Notes: a model not told the origin generated them from the letters alone. A stretch of DNA of 50,505 nucleotides from Leptolyngbyaceae cyanobacterium RM1_1_2 (GCA_012032345.1 JAAUQI010000036.1:1-50505); one strand, 5' to 3'. Numbered from the stretch's first letter, positions 1 to 10,111 are shown. Program-made: numbers and translations.

Positions 1-118
1 TCGGAATCATCAATACCCCAAACCAACCAATATATAGGCGGTTCTCGGTAGAGGTGATCCACTGACAAAACTGCTCCCACAGGTTGGCGCTCTCGCGCTG
101 CTGTAGTGTCGTTGTCAT
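1..118 (-). CDS. psbA: Photosystem II D1 protein, N-terminal fragment
   Basis: The minus strand from 118 runs off the left edge and encodes 39 complete residues beginning [17 protein letters not shown] and ending in the segment [10 protein letters not shown], which is the conserved start of photosystem II D1. D1 forms the reaction-centre heterodimer with D2 in the thylakoid membrane and ligates the Mn4CaO5 cluster. The ATG at 118 is the family start. The fragment stops before residue 130, so the high-light or low-light isoform cannot be told. Identification is firm; copy number and isoform are unknown from this window. Confidence 0.95.
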   Translation of the reverse strand, partial: MTTTLQQRESANLWEQFCQWITSTENRLYIGWFGVLMIP

Positions 119-150
119 GATGAATGATTGCGATGTATTAGAAGTTAACA

Positions 151-169
151 ACAAACCCTGAAGGTTTGT
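151..169 (-). other. Hairpin in the psbA 5' leader
   Basis: A perfect 7-bp inverted repeat (ACAAACC / GGTTTGT) with a 5-nt loop lies about 32 nt before the psbA start codon, inside the likely 5' UTR. Light- and redox-dependent mRNA stability elements are known in cyanobacterial psbA leaders; a role for this hairpin is inference. Confidence 0.5.
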
Positions 170-198
170 GAGAAAGCAATTAACTTTCCTTAACTAGA

Positions 199-227
199 AT
201 TATTAAGTAATGCCCGAGAAATATCAA
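199..227 (-). promoter_or_regulatory. Candidate sigma70-type promoter for psbA
   Basis: On the minus strand TTGATA (227-222) is followed after 17 nt by AATAAT (204-199), giving a predicted leader of about 75 nt that would include the hairpin at 151-169. This is by motif only. Confidence 0.4.
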
Positions 228-307
228 GTTTTATTTCAATAACTTTAGATTCTCTTAAGATTTCCCTGCTGGCTTCAGCTCCCCAAGAATTTAGATCTCT
301 GAGAATT

Positions 308-1804
308 TTAGAACTCAAAATAAATGTAGGGCAGCGTTTCGCTAGGTGCTAACAGCCACGACAGGAAAAAACACAGCGGCACCAGCAGCAGTTTCACGGG
401 CCAACCTAGCTGGACTTTGAAACTGCGATGGAAAATATAGGCGATCGCCATAGCCAGCCAGACTAGAAGCAATAGCGCGGTAATCTCAGGCATCGTCAAG
501 CCCAGTGACTCACTGTAGACCTTAGTGGCAAACTGAATATCTGCAGGCTGTCCCCACAGCCGCCCCAGCGCTAGGCTAAAGCCACGGACATCTGGCAGCC
601 TAAAGAAAAGCCAGCTACCAAACACCAAAAGCTGGGTCAAAAGCCAGGCCAGCAGAATACCTGGCAGGCTGCGCCAGACCCGCTCTACCCACGGCCATCG
701 CTGGGCTAGAGCCTGAGTGAGGCGGTGAACGGCTAGGGCTAGACCGTGAATACCTCCCCAGATCAAAAATCCCCAGTTGTCTCCGTGCCAGGCTCCGGCC
801 AGCACCATGACAACCAGAAGGTTAAGACAGGTGCGCTCTAGTCCTCTGCGGGATCCCCCTAGTGGAAAGTAGAGGTAGTTTCGCAGCCAGGCACCCAGCG
901 TGATGTGCCAGCGCCGCCAAAAGTCAGCGATGCTGGTGCTGAAGTAGGGGAAGTCGAAGTTCTGCGGCAGGTTAAATCCTAGAAAGATGGCGCTGCCGCG
1001 AGCAATGTCTACATAGCCGCTAAAGTCTAGATACAGCTGTAGACCGTAAGCAAAAACAGCCAGCCAGATATCTCCGCTACCGGCGCGTTCTAGATTGTCG
1101 AAGCTGAGGTTCACTAAGATGGCAATGCGATCGGCTAAGAGCAGCTTTTTGAACGTCCCGATCGCAATTAGCCAGAGTCCCTCAGCTATCTGATTGACCT
1201 GAGGGGGACGCTGCTGCTCAAACTGCGCCGCAAAGCTGTGAAAGCGAACAATTGGGCCTGAAATCAGCTTGGGGAAGAAAAGCTTGTAGGCAGCAAAGTC
1301 AATAAAGCGTGAACTGGGCGGTGAGCCGCGATAGATATCTACCAGATAGGCAATACACTCAAAGCAGAAAAAGCTGATGCCCAAAGGAATCAGCAGAGTT
1401 TCTAGCAGAGACTGGCTGGCGGTAAAAAATGGATATCCTCCCGTCATGCTCTCGATCAGGTCAAACGTAGGCGAGAGATACTTGAACCCGACCAGCAGCA
1501 AAATATTGAGGCTAATACCCAGCCATAGCAGGGCCAGCCTGCGTCCGTCCCATTTTTCTTCAGCGGCCTGCCAGGCTGCGTTATCGATGCGCCAGTTGAG
1601 CGGTGCGCTAATAACATGACCCAACAGATAAGTTGCCAGTGCGATCGCCAGCATCAGCGGCAGATACTCTACCTGCAGTGAGGTATAAAAAATTAAGCTG
1701 GCCGCAAAGAGCAGCCACAGTCTCAGCGCCGGTCGAGGCAGTGACCAGTAGATGCCAACAACGCTGAGCAAAAATAGGCCATAAATAACGGAGGGTAGGA
1801 TCAC
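308..1804 (-). CDS. MBOAT family O-acyltransferase (AlgI-like)
   Basis: A 498-residue polytopic membrane protein with about ten hydrophobic segments. It has the AlgI/DltB-type signature DFWRRWHITLGAWLRNYLYFP and the GAWHGDNWGF segment whose histidine (about residue 340) is the expected MBOAT catalytic residue. AlgI-type proteins move acyl (usually acetyl) groups across the inner membrane for transfer onto surface polysaccharides. It overlaps the upstream DUF1574-like gene by 4 nt (ATGA), so the two are surely translationally coupled. That partner is the likely periplasmic acceptor-side transferase. Length is normal for the family and the frame is intact. The acylated glycan is unknown. Confidence 0.9.
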   Translation of the reverse strand: MILPSVIYGLFLLSVVGIYWSLPRPALRLWLLFAASLIFYTSLQVEYLPLMLAIALATYLLGHVISAPLNWRIDNAAWQAAEEKWDGRRLALLWLGISLNILLLVGFKYLSPTFDLIESMTGGYPFFTASQSLLETLLIPLGISFFCFECIAYLVDIYRGSPPSSRFIDFAAYKLFFPKLISGPIVRFHSFAAQFEQQRPPQVNQIAEGLWLIAIGTFKKLLLADRIAILVNLSFDNLERAGSGDIWLAVFAYGLQLYLDFSGYVDIARGSAIFLGFNLPQNFDFPYFSTSIADFWRRWHITLGAWLRNYLYFPLGGSRRGLERTCLNLLVVMVLAGAWHGDNWGFLIWGGIHGLALAVHRLTQALAQRWPWVERVWRSLPGILLAWLLTQLLVFGSWLFFRLPDVRGFSLALGRLWGQPADIQFATKVYSESLGLTMPEITALLLLVWLAMAIAYIFHRSFKVQLGWPVKLLLVPLCFFLSWLLAPSETLPYIYFEF

Positions 1805-4800
1805 GGCTCTCTCTGATTTCGCGGCCAGGGAATAATTGGATCTTGGGCCAGACGATTGGAAACCTGATAGGCTCCGTAGCGGTTGAGGTGGCTGGGGTCA
1901 GAGAAGTAGCTATAGCGCTGAGGCCAGAGCTGACCTAAATCTCTAAAGATAAAGCCGGACTGAGTCGCCGATAGCTCCAGCATAAAGCGCTGAAACTCAG
2001 TCTCAGCCGCTAGACGAGAGGCGTCTAAATATTCGTCTGTCAGGGGCGTATTAACAAAAACAACGGGGATGTTTTGCTGCTGAGTGAACGTCAGCAAAGT
2101 CTCAAGCGCCTGGGCCTGCTGCCCTTGTAGACGAAAATTTTCATAGTCACTGTCATAGTCGCCAGGCACCCGAGCATGATTCTGGTAGTAGGTAGCCGGG
2201 TTAAAGCGCACAGGCAGCGCTAAGAAACCGTCAAAATCGACTAAATCAATATTGTCGGGGAGTGTCTCTTCTGCTTCTGCTTCTAATTCTGGCAGAGGTT
2301 CACCAAGCTGCAAGGCAGATAGCACTGGGGGATCCCATCGGGCTGCTAGCTGCTGTAGCTGAGCTTTTAGCCGATCGCGATCGCTGTAGGCAGCAGATAC
2401 CTGAGCAATTTGCTGATTTAGCCAGCGATCGACAGCCTGATAGCTTTCTCTCAGGCTAGTGGCTGTAGCCAATGCTGACGCCGACTCAGAGGTGATTTCG
2501 GTGTCGGCATCACCTAGCGAAATCTGTCCCGCCTGCAGTTGACGATAGCCTTCAGAAGCGGCAATGCCGTTATAGGTTACATCAACTCGACCGCTGTTGA
2601 GCGCTCTGGCCCCATCAGCCCAAATAATTAGCCTGGGTAGCTGATCGGGCTGCAAGAGCTGACGAATCGTAAAGTCTACAACCTGAGCGGTTGAACCATT
2701 GACCCCAAAGTTGAAAACGCTGATGTTTGAATAGCCCAGATTTTCTAGCGATCGCTCTAGGGCGGCTGGATCAATGCCCCTTAGAGCGCGAGAGCTGCCA
2801 ATGATCAAAACATCGGATGGGCCAGATGCCTGCAACCGCTGATAGTAAAGCGCTAGCTTTTCGTCTAGCTGCTGACTTCTAAAGGTAGGAAAAGGAGAAG
2901 CTGATATCAGCGTCTCTGAGGCGACAAGAGGACGCTCAAGATCACTATAGGGCAGATTATCATTGGCATCAGTAAATCCATCAGCGCTTGAGCTGCTGGG
3001 GGCTGGCTCATCTGCCTGACGGCCAAACTTGAGCTTAGACCATTCATCTTCAGCGGTTTTTGGTTCAGGCTCTAAGGCATTATTCGAGCCACCATTTGAC
3101 TCAAAGCTAGCGGTTGGCTCTGGTTCAGGAATAGGCTGCATAGCCTCTGCTGTGGCTGGATTGCTCGGGGCATTGAGCATTTGTCCAATCAGCCAGTCAG
3201 TTTGCAGCACGAGTAAAAGACCTGCGGTTCCCCACACGAGAGCGGCTTTAGCACTGCTGCTAGAAGGTAGCTCAGAGACGCTTGCGGCTGATGAGTCGTG
3301 ACCAGGTTCAAATAGCTGGGTCTGAAAAAGCAAATCGCGGACTGTCTGCAGAGTTTCCTGCCAAAGCCCCCCTAAAGTCGCCCAAAGGCTTTCTGAATCA
3401 TCCTCAGGTGAAAGGACAACCTCGTCACTGGCCAACAGATCGCTGAGATAGGCTTCTGAAGCTGTAAACTCAGGAACCGCTTTAGGCACAACGCGATCGC
3501 GCGGCTGGAAATCATTGCCGTAGCTCCAAGACGGCTGTTTTTGACCTGCCCGCCGACCGTACAGCCTGATCCCCTCAATGCCCTCTAGCCTGAGCTGTTG
3601 CACGTAAGGGACTAAGCGGGTGGTCGATCGCTGCGCTGGACAAACCGGGGCATCTAGCATGATGTGCAGCAGCTTGTCTTTGACCAGTAGCTGCACCTGG
3701 ATGCCGCCTGTTGCCAACTTTTGATCCAAGCTGGGGTTGAGCTGGCGCGTCAGGATAAAAGCGAGTGCTGGCAAATCGCCCTGCTGGGCCAACGCCTCAG
3801 CAGGCTCGGCTAGGGCCGGGTGTTCTTGAGCGGGCAGATCAAGCCAGTGAATCCAATCGGGAGAATTTTGGTCATGGCTTTGTCCGTAGAGAATGGCCCG
3901 GTGGAGTCCCTGCGGGGCCAGTCCTTCTAGCAGCGTTGTCAGTGCTGTAGTAGTTGCTGCCTCGGGTGTGGTTTTTCCTGGGTCTGGTTTTTTGAGCTGA
4001 CAGAGGATGTGCAGCGTAGTGGATTTTAGCTCGGTGCTGGCGGCGATCGCCAGTGGCTCCAGAGTTTGCTCCACCAGACCCGCGATCGCCTCGGCGTCTC
4101 CCCATCTAGCCCAGGCCCGCAGCATATCTACCCGCGAGGTCAAATCTACCCGCAAGATCCAATCAGGCTGCTGCTCCCCCTGCACCTGTACCACAATCAC
4201 CGCGTCCTGAAACTGACTCAGTTTGAGGTGACGTAGCTGCTGGGCTGTTGGTTCGGCCACTAGGTCTGGATCAGGACTGTAAGCGGCCTCACACAAAATC
4301 CAGAGGCGCTCAATAACACCTGACGTAGCGACTGGATAATCGGGAGCGTCGTGGTGGGCTGTGATGGCGCTGGCAATGGGTTTCCCTTTGCCTGGGATAG
4401 CTCGAATGCTGACCCAAACACCAATCCCCAATCGGCTCAAAGTCTGGCTCAGATATCGGGCGATCGCCTCCGGATCCCCCCTGCGAGCCAGGCTGAGATT
4501 TGAGAGCACGATGGCATCACTCAAGGCTTGAGCGGCCTCTGCCTCGGCTGCCTGGGGGCCTTCTGATCCCTGCGGTGCTTCAGTTCCTAAATTCAAACCC
4601 TCAAGATCTGGGCGCAGGGGTTCAGTAAGCTGAACCAAATGCTTCTCTAGACGGTTTAGATAAAGGGGGGCGCTCCAGTCTGGCTCAGCCTGCTCGCTAC
4701 TGCGGCTGTAAATATAGAACTGATAAATTTTGCTGTAGCGATCGCTCAGCAGGGTCTTAAAATCCGACCCTAAGAGCGCCTGCACCAGACGCAGCAGCAT

Positions 4801-4968
4801 CGTCTCTTGCTCTAAGGGGGCAGGCGTAATGCAGAGGATGTGCAGAATGTTGCCCCGCAGCTTGAGCTGCAGCTTGGCTTGCGGCTGAGCGATCGCCTTT
4901 TGCAACCGAGCACTTAGCTGGCTCAGATTGGTTTCTAGATCAGGCGTCGGACTTTGCTTGCTAACCAT
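1801..4968 (-). CDS. DUF1574/SGNH-like protein with four N-terminal cyanobacterial repeats
   Basis: A 1055-residue protein. Residues about 15-490 hold four diverged copies of a roughly 110-residue unit of the form GDxxAIAxxLxQxLxxxGI, then hydrophobic LHIL-type strands, then a YGR/PxW segment. One transmembrane helix lies near 580-605, then a charged Pro/Ser-rich linker, then the C-terminal domain. The C-terminal domain has an SGNH-like block I (GSSR, 724-727) and a terminal DPSHLN motif (D1024, H1027), as in DUF1574 and AlgJ/AlgX-like transferases. Topology is inferred as cytoplasmic repeats and a periplasmic catalytic domain. It is first in an operon with the MBOAT gene, so acylation of an extracellular glycan is the likely joint job. 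Function of the repeats is unknown. Confidence 0.8.
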   Translation of the reverse strand: MVSKQSPTPDLETNLSQLSARLQKAIAQPQAKLQLKLRGNILHILCITPAPLEQETMLLRLVQALLGSDFKTLLSDRYSKIYQFYIYSRSSEQAEPDWSAPLYLNRLEKHLVQLTEPLRPDLEGLNLGTEAPQGSEGPQAAEAEAAQALSDAIVLSNLSLARRGDPEAIARYLSQTLSRLGIGVWVSIRAIPGKGKPIASAITAHHDAPDYPVATSGVIERLWILCEAAYSPDPDLVAEPTAQQLRHLKLSQFQDAVIVVQVQGEQQPDWILRVDLTSRVDMLRAWARWGDAEAIAGLVEQTLEPLAIAASTELKSTTLHILCQLKKPDPGKTTPEAATTTALTTLLEGLAPQGLHRAILYGQSHDQNSPDWIHWLDLPAQEHPALAEPAEALAQQGDLPALAFILTRQLNPSLDQKLATGGIQVQLLVKDKLLHIMLDAPVCPAQRSTTRLVPYVQQLRLEGIEGIRLYGRRAGQKQPSWSYGNDFQPRDRVVPKAVPEFTASEAYLSDLLASDEVVLSPEDDSESLWATLGGLWQETLQTVRDLLFQTQLFEPGHDSSAASVSELPSSSSAKAALVWGTAGLLLVLQTDWLIGQMLNAPSNPATAEAMQPIPEPEPTASFESNGGSNNALEPEPKTAEDEWSKLKFGRQADEPAPSSSSADGFTDANDNLPYSDLERPLVASETLISASPFPTFRSQQLDEKLALYYQRLQASGPSDVLIIGSSRALRGIDPAALERSLENLGYSNISVFNFGVNGSTAQVVDFTIRQLLQPDQLPRLIIWADGARALNSGRVDVTYNGIAASEGYRQLQAGQISLGDADTEITSESASALATATSLRESYQAVDRWLNQQIAQVSAAYSDRDRLKAQLQQLAARWDPPVLSALQLGEPLPELEAEAEETLPDNIDLVDFDGFLALPVRFNPATYYQNHARVPGDYDSDYENFRLQGQQAQALETLLTFTQQQNIPVVFVNTPLTDEYLDASRLAAETEFQRFMLELSATQSGFIFRDLGQLWPQRYSYFSDPSHLNRYGAYQVSNRLAQDPIIPWPRNQREP

Positions 4969-5535
4969 GCGACTCTAGAATCCCTAACTCCTGGGGAATA
5001 CCGACTCAGTTTTGCTTAACAGCAGCACACACATCGTGATTGAGCTTTAGCTCACACAGTGTAATTGAGCCTTAGTTTTAGCAATTCCTCACCAAAATAC
5101 TTCACTCTTACCAACGCCAGCAGACTATTGATGACCTGAAGTTGCCTCTAGGGATAGCCAGCGGCCATAGTATTGCAACTCAGCTGAGGGATTTTGGCGC
5201 TTATCGCTACAAATTTTGGCGCTTATCGCTACAAAAGTATACGCAAGATAACAGAAAACTTGAAAATTATAGTCTAAGACCTTTTTAAGGATATCCTTTC
5301 CCCATCAGCATAGAGAGAGTTTTCGCTTGCTAAAGCCCAACGATCAGAGCTGAACTATACCAAAACAACATGAGATTACAACAATACCGTCCCATCTACC
5401 GCTTCTCTATCAGCAGCAGGTTGCGAAGGGGTGTACCCGCTCAGGTTCAAATCCAATTGCTATTTAGACGTGTGGAAATTTTGTATCTGCCTATATGATC
5501 GAGCAAGACTCCGCCTATTTGTCTTTGCTATAGCC
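4969..5535. other. Intergenic region upstream of the DUF1574-MBOAT operon
   Basis: This gap between divergent genes should hold the promoter of the minus-strand operon. It contains a perfect 22-bp tandem repeat (5191-5234) and an imperfect 12-bp direct repeat, attgagctttag at 5039-5050 and attgagccttag at 5064-5075. An open frame runs from GTG 5431 into the downstream small gene, but I prefer that gene's internal ATG. No RNA gene is recognisable. Confidence 0.5.
5191..5234. repeat. Perfect 22-bp tandem repeat, two copies
   Basis: Two head-to-tail identical copies (5191-5212 and 5213-5234) built around TTTTGGCGCTTATCGC. They lie about 225 bp upstream of the DUF1574-like start. The unit is not the HIP1 octamer. 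It could be a doubled regulator site or a recent replication-slippage duplication. Confidence 0.85.
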
Positions 5536-5814
5536 ATGATGTTTGCCCAATCAGACGAAACGACTGTTAAATTTCCTGCTGGCCACCAAGCTCAGCGCCA
5601 CCCCGAATCCAGCAGCTTACCGTCCGCTTCTAGCTTACTAATCAGTCTGGCTACGGCTCCGGTACTGCTTGGTATTGTTGGCGGTCGCGCTCTCAGCGAG
5701 TTTGTTCAGCAGCTAGGTCTAGCCAGTGAAGAGCTGTTTCGCGGCGATCGCCTGCCCGTTCTCAGCCTTTCAAACCTAGAGGCCAAAGATGACGATCAGC
5801 TCAAGCCAGAGTAG
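5536..5814 (+). CDS. Small hypothetical protein with one membrane segment
   Basis: I do not recognise a named family. From the ATG at 5536 the product is 92 residues: a polar N-terminus, one hydrophobic segment (SLLISLATAPVLLGIVGG), then an amphipathic stretch containing SEFVQQLGLASEELFRGDRLP and an acidic tail. The frame is open upstream to a GTG at 5431, but that extension is Cys- and Arg-rich with no good ribosome-binding site, so the internal ATG pair (5536 or 5539) is favoured. The layout resembles small cyanobacterial membrane proteins of unknown function. It stands alone, 330 bp upstream of ppc. Confidence 0.55.
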   Translation: MMFAQSDETTVKFPAGHQAQRHPESSSLPSASSLLISLATAPVLLGIVGGRALSEFVQQLGLASEELFRGDRLPVLSLSNLEAKDDDQLKPE

Positions 5815-6144
5815 CTCGTCAGGGCTAGCTTAAGGGGTCTGTAAAATCACTGCTATGATTTTCGATGAAAGGCCGTTTGCCTGTGAGCTGAAAGGCTGAG
5901 ACAGCTAAGAGGTTGCTTGAAAAGAAACGTGCTGTCACCTTTAGCACTCGGAAATCTTCCCTTAGCCCGCCTTTCTAAGGAGGGAGATTAAAAGAGCGAT
6001 ACCTCACAGAAGACTTTCAAAACATCCTCTAAGGTTCACCGCGTCAGCTTTCGAGTCAGAAACAAAGCGTGAGTCAGCCGCTTACCTTTCCTAAAATCGT
6101 CAAATCGTTCCGAGTGTCATCTAGGAAAAAGCTAAATACCCTTC
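5815..6144. other. Intergenic region before ppc
   Basis: No gene is visible. A short imperfect hairpin (CCGCCTT / AAGGAGG around 5968-5984, one mismatch) is not followed by a T-run, and a weaker GTGCT / AGCAC pair lies near 5930-5948. The region presumably contains the ppc promoter, but I see no convincing -35/-10 pair. Confidence 0.35.
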
Positions 6145-9100
6145 ATGAGTTCGACCCTTCACTCCTCTAATCCCCCCTTCCCAGCAGACACGACTACGTC
6201 AGTGGCTGACGCTGAGAATGTTGTGACGACAACGCCAACTTACGACCTGTTCTTACGCCATCGATTAAAAATGGTAGAAGACCTGTGGGAACGGGTGTTG
6301 CAGCAGGAATGTGGAGAAGATTTAGTCGAGCTGCTGCGACAGCTCCGGCGCATCTGTGCCCCTGATGGGCAAGTTGCTAGAGCTTTGGAAGGTAGCGTTT
6401 TAGACGTGATCGAGAGGTTAGATCTCAACGATGCGATTCGGGCAGCTCGCTCTTTTGCACTTTATTTTCAGCTGATTAATATTGTTGAGCAACACTACGA
6501 GCAGCGGGGTCAGCAGCTTCAGTATCAAAACGACTACGAGACGGCTGAGCTGTCGCTTATAGGCAACTCTACCGGAGTTCAAGCCGCCGCCAATGCACTG
6601 GAAAACAGCGGTAATTTGGAGCATCCTCCCCGCAGTTTGCAAGCCAACGTCTTGGCTCGTAGTATCCCTGACTGGCAATCCAATCGGCGCAAATCGGGCA
6701 CGTTTCACTGGCTGTTTCCAACTTTAAAGCGGCTTAATGTGCCACCGCAGCTAATTCAAAAGCTAATTGATGATTTAGACGTACAGCTAGTTTTCACAGC
6801 GCATCCAACCGAGATTGTCCGCCATACTATCCGCGATAAGCAGCGGCGCATTTCTAACATTTTGCGTCAGCTTGACCAGGCCGACGAGCGGGCTAGCTCA
6901 GTGGGACTGGCCACATCCTGGGATTTAGAAGACCTGCGCGACCAGCTTACAGAAGAAATTCGCCTGTGGTGGCGTACAGATGAGCTGCACCAGTTTAAGC
7001 CATCAGTGCTGGACGAGGTAGATTATACCCTGCACTACTTTGATGTCGTCCTGTTTGAGGCCGTTCCCAAGCTATACCAGCGGATTAAGCGCACCCTGAG
7101 CGCTACGTTTCCTTCCCTAGAGCCGCCGCGTTACGATTTTTGTCGGTTTGGCTCCTGGGTTGGCTCTGATCGAGACGGCAACCCATCGGTGACGCCTGAA
7201 GTGAGCTGGCGCACCGCCTGCTACCAGCGCAACCTGGTTTTAGAAAAATATATTGGCTCAGTTCGACACTTAATTCAGCTCCTGAGCCTTTCACTGCACT
7301 GGAGCGAGGTATTGCCGGAGCTTTTGGAGTCGCTAGAGCAAGATCAAGTCAAGCTGCCAGAAGTTTATGACGCTCTGGCAATTCGCTTTCGGCAGGAACC
7401 TTATCGCCTGAAGCTGGCCTACATTCAGCAGCGATTGGAAAATACCCGCGATCGCAGTCAGCGGCTCTACCAGGGAGGGTATTTGCAAGAGCAGCAGGTA
7501 GCGCTCAATCCCGGTACGCTCTATCAGTCTGGCGATGACTTCTTGGGCGAGTTACGGCTGATTCAGCGCAATCTGAAAGAAACCGGGCTGGTGTGCCAGG
7601 AGCTTGAAAGCCTGATTTGCCAGGTTGAAATCTATGGCTTTAACCTGGCTCAGCTCGATATTCGCCAGGAAAGTTCGCGCCACTCAGACACGCTCGACGA
7701 AATCACGGCCTATTTACAGATTTTGCCTAAGCCATACAGCGAGATGTCTGAAGCTGAAAAGACAGACTGGCTGACTCAGGAGTTGAAAACCCGTCGCCCG
7801 TTGATTCCAGGAGAGCTGCCCTTCTCAGAAAAAACCAGCGAAACTGTTGAGACCTTTCGCATGGTGCGTAAGCTACATCAGGAGTTTGGCACTCGTATTA
7901 TTCGCAGCTATATCATCAGCATGAGCCGCGATGTCAGCGACCTGCTAGAGGTACTGTTGCTGGCTAAAGAAGCTGGACTGTATGACCCTACTACTGGAGA
8001 AGCTGCTATCCAGCCGGTTCCTCTGTTTGAGACGGTAGAAGATCTGCAGCGAGCACCCCAGGTGATGCAGCAACTGTTTGAGCTGCCTCTCTATGCGGCG
8101 ATGCTGCGAGGCGGATACGAAGCCGCCAGTCAGCCCGACCCCAGCATCACACCCTTGCAGGAAGTGATGCTGGGCTACTCCGACAGCAATAAAGACTCTG
8201 GTTTCTTGAGCAGCAACTGGGAAATTCACAAGGCTCAGCAGGCTCTACAGGGAGTTGCCGATACCTACGGGGGCTTCGCGCTACGGATTTTTCACGGTCG
8301 AGGCGGCTCAGTGGGTCGGGGCGGTGGCCCTGCTTATGAAGCAATTTTGGCCCAGCCGGGACGCAGTATCAAAGGCCGGATCAAAATTACCGAGCAGGGA
8401 GAAGTATTGGCCTCCAAATACAATCTGCCAGATTTGGCGCTGTATAACCTGGAAACGGTCACAACGGCTGTAATTCAGGCCAGCTTATTGAACAACAGCT
8501 TTGATGAGATCGAGCCTTGGCACGAGATCATGGAGGAGCTAGCGCACCGTTCTCGCTGTCACTACCGGGCGCTGATTTACGAGCAGCCCGACCTGGTAGA
8601 GTTTTTTCATCAGGTGACGCCGATTGAAGAAATTAGCCAGCTCCAGATCAGCTCACGTCCGGCTCGGCGCAAAAGCGGCAAAAAAGACTTAGCCAGTTTG
8701 CGGGCGATTCCCTGGGTGTTTAGCTGGACCCAAACCCGATTCTTGTTACCGTCTTGGTACGGCGTGGGCACGGCGCTGCAGGAATTTTTAGACCAGGAAC
8801 CGGAAGAACATCTGAAGCTGATGCGCTATTTTTACCACAAATGGCCTTTCTTCAAAATGGTGATCTCTAAGGTTGAGATGACCCTGGCAAAAGTGGATTT
8901 GCAGATTGCTGAACACTACGTTCAGGAGCTAACCCACCCTGATTATCAGGAGCGCTTCCAGGTTTTGTTTGAAACCATTGCCAAAGAGTTCCATTTAACC
9001 CGAGACCTGATTTTGCAGGTCAGCGGACATCAAAAGCTATTAGACGGTGATCCAGAGCTGCAGCGATCGGTACAGTTGCGCAACGGCACGATTGTGCCCT

Positions 9101-9258
9101 TGGGCTTTTTACAAGTATCCCTACTAAAGCGGCTGCGACAGCACCAGGACAGCGCTGCTTCTGGTATCATTCGCTCACGCTATAGCCGGGGAGAGCTGCT
9201 GCGAGGCGCTCTGCTAACTATCAACGGCATTGCCGCAGGGATGCGAAACACGGGCTGA
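6145..9258 (+). CDS. ppc: Phosphoenolpyruvate carboxylase
   Basis: A 1037-residue enzyme of normal cyanobacterial length. It carboxylates PEP with bicarbonate to oxaloacetate, feeding anaplerosis and amino-acid synthesis in the cytoplasm. Visible family motifs in order: VFTAHPTE with the catalytic histidine near 220, GSDRDGNP from about 340, [10 protein letters not shown] with its lysine near 683, [14 protein letters not shown] near 717-729, and the C-terminal RNTG typical of PEPC. The first 30 residues are a low-complexity Ser/Thr/Pro extension, common in cyanobacterial forms. The gene appears monocistronic. No plant-type N-terminal phosphorylation motif is obvious. Confidence 0.97.
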   Translation: MSSTLHSSNPPFPADTTTSVADAENVVTTTPTYDLFLRHRLKMVEDLWERVLQQECGEDLVELLRQLRRICAPDGQVARALEGSVLDVIERLDLNDAIRAARSFALYFQLINIVEQHYEQRGQQLQYQNDYETAELSLIGNSTGVQAAANALENSGNLEHPPRSLQANVLARSIPDWQSNRRKSGTFHWLFPTLKRLNVPPQLIQKLIDDLDVQLVFTAHPTEIVRHTIRDKQRRISNILRQLDQADERASSVGLATSWDLEDLRDQLTEEIRLWWRTDELHQFKPSVLDEVDYTLHYFDVVLFEAVPKLYQRIKRTLSATFPSLEPPRYDFCRFGSWVGSDRDGNPSVTPEVSWRTACYQRNLVLEKYIGSVRHLIQLLSLSLHWSEVLPELLESLEQDQVKLPEVYDALAIRFRQEPYRLKLAYIQQRLENTRDRSQRLYQGGYLQEQQVALNPGTLYQSGDDFLGELRLIQRNLKETGLVCQELESLICQVEIYGFNLAQLDIRQESSRHSDTLDEITAYLQILPKPYSEMSEAEKTDWLTQELKTRRPLIPGELPFSEKTSETVETFRMVRKLHQEFGTRIIRSYIISMSRDVSDLLEVLLLAKEAGLYDPTTGEAAIQPVPLFETVEDLQRAPQVMQQLFELPLYAAMLRGGYEAASQPDPSITPLQEVMLGYSDSNKDSGFLSSNWEIHKAQQALQGVADTYGGFALRIFHGRGGSVGRGGGPAYEAILAQPGRSIKGRIKITEQGEVLASKYNLPDLALYNLETVTTAVIQASLLNNSFDEIEPWHEIMEELAHRSRCHYRALIYEQPDLVEFFHQVTPIEEISQLQISSRPARRKSGKKDLASLRAIPWVFSWTQTRFLLPSWYGVGTALQEFLDQEPEEHLKLMRYFYHKWPFFKMVISKVEMTLAKVDLQIAEHYVQELTHPDYQERFQVLFETIAKEFHLTRDLILQVSGHQKLLDGDPELQRSVQLRNGTIVPLGFLQVSLLKRLRQHQDSAASGIIRSRYSRGELLRGALLTINGIAAGMRNTG

Positions 9259-9469
9259 TTCTGCCTTTGGTAACGAATAATTACAAACTCTCTGTTAAGC
9301 TTCAGGTATTTGTTTGAATGAACCCGTAAATCATGCTTGATACCGCTTTATTTTATTGGCGCTGACGGGTTGGTTGCGATCGCGCAAAATCTCGTGATCA
9401 ACAGTCCAATAGCGGCTGAGTACTAAAAGACAAATTCCCTTGGGCGGCATTTTGTGAGGAGTAAAGCAT

Positions 9470-10006
9470 ATGGAAAGTAGTCAGCGTTGGGATTCTGGAT
9501 TTGGCATCCTTGCCCTTACCAGCACAGCATTGGCAAGCGCACTGACCCTAACGCATGCTGAGCCGGCTCAGGCCCAGGCAGCTTACGGTAGCTACATCGG
9601 TGTCGGTGTCGCAGTGGGGCTGACTGAAGACGATTTGGGCAACGGTGATAGTTTTTCTGGCGTAATTGCAGGACGCTATCGACTGTTAGAAGCTCCGATC
9701 TCAATTCGCGGTCAAGCTCTGATATTTGGTGACTCTAGCGCTTTTGTCCCCACCGTTTCTTATGACTTCCCGCTCAATTGGCAGACCGATGTTTACGTGG
9801 GGGCGGGGGTTTCATTTGTGGCGAATGGGGATGAACCCTCACCCGTCGGCGATCAGACCGCTTTTGTGATTCAGCCGGGAATTGACTATACGTTGCCCAA
9901 TAGCAAGTTAGTTGTGTTTGGCAACGCTATTATTGCCTTTGATGCCTACCGCGAAGGCGGAGACGCGGCGCTCTCTCTTCAAGGCGGTGTTGGCTTCCAG
10001 TTTTAG
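9470..10006 (+). CDS. Secreted small beta-barrel-like outer-membrane protein
   Basis: The 178-residue product has a signal peptide ending about at AQAQA-AYG (near residue 37). The mature part has alternating hydrophobic residues and many Gly residues (YIGVGVAVGL, VYVGAGVSFV) and ends in an aromatic-terminated strand (GGVGFQF), as expected for a small outer-membrane barrel of roughly eight strands. The start is set by GAGGAG at 9456-9461, nine nt before the ATG. I do not recognise a specific family and no substrate can be assigned. It is probably transcribed alone. Confidence 0.7.
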   Translation: MESSQRWDSGFGILALTSTALASALTLTHAEPAQAQAAYGSYIGVGVAVGLTEDDLGNGDSFSGVIAGRYRLLEAPISIRGQALIFGDSSAFVPTVSYDFPLNWQTDVYVGAGVSFVANGDEPSPVGDQTAFVIQPGIDYTLPNSKLVVFGNAIIAFDAYREGGDAALSLQGGVGFQF

Positions 10007-10031
10007 ACAAATCTGCTGCTCTAGCTTAATT

Positions 10032-10037
10032 TATAAT
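10032..10037 (+). promoter_or_regulatory. Candidate -10 element (TATAAT) for the HerA-like gene
   Basis: A perfect TATAAT 75 nt before the chosen ATG at 10112. No matching -35 box is present at 16-18 nt spacing, so this is tentative and might need an activator. Confidence 0.35.
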
Positions 10038-10111
10038 AGAACTAATGTATTAAAGCAGTTCTCAAGCTACCATAGCTGCAAGCGTTGAGCGCATCGCCAG
10101 GATTTGGAGCT

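Noticed and set aside
3029-3301. Long plus-strand frame inside the DUF1574-like gene
   Set aside because: It is antisense to the linker and membrane segment of a clear gene; low-complexity bias explains it.
5410-5462. tRNA-like T-arm string GGTTCAAATCC
   Set aside because: The arms on each side do not pair and there is no matching acceptor or anticodon stem.
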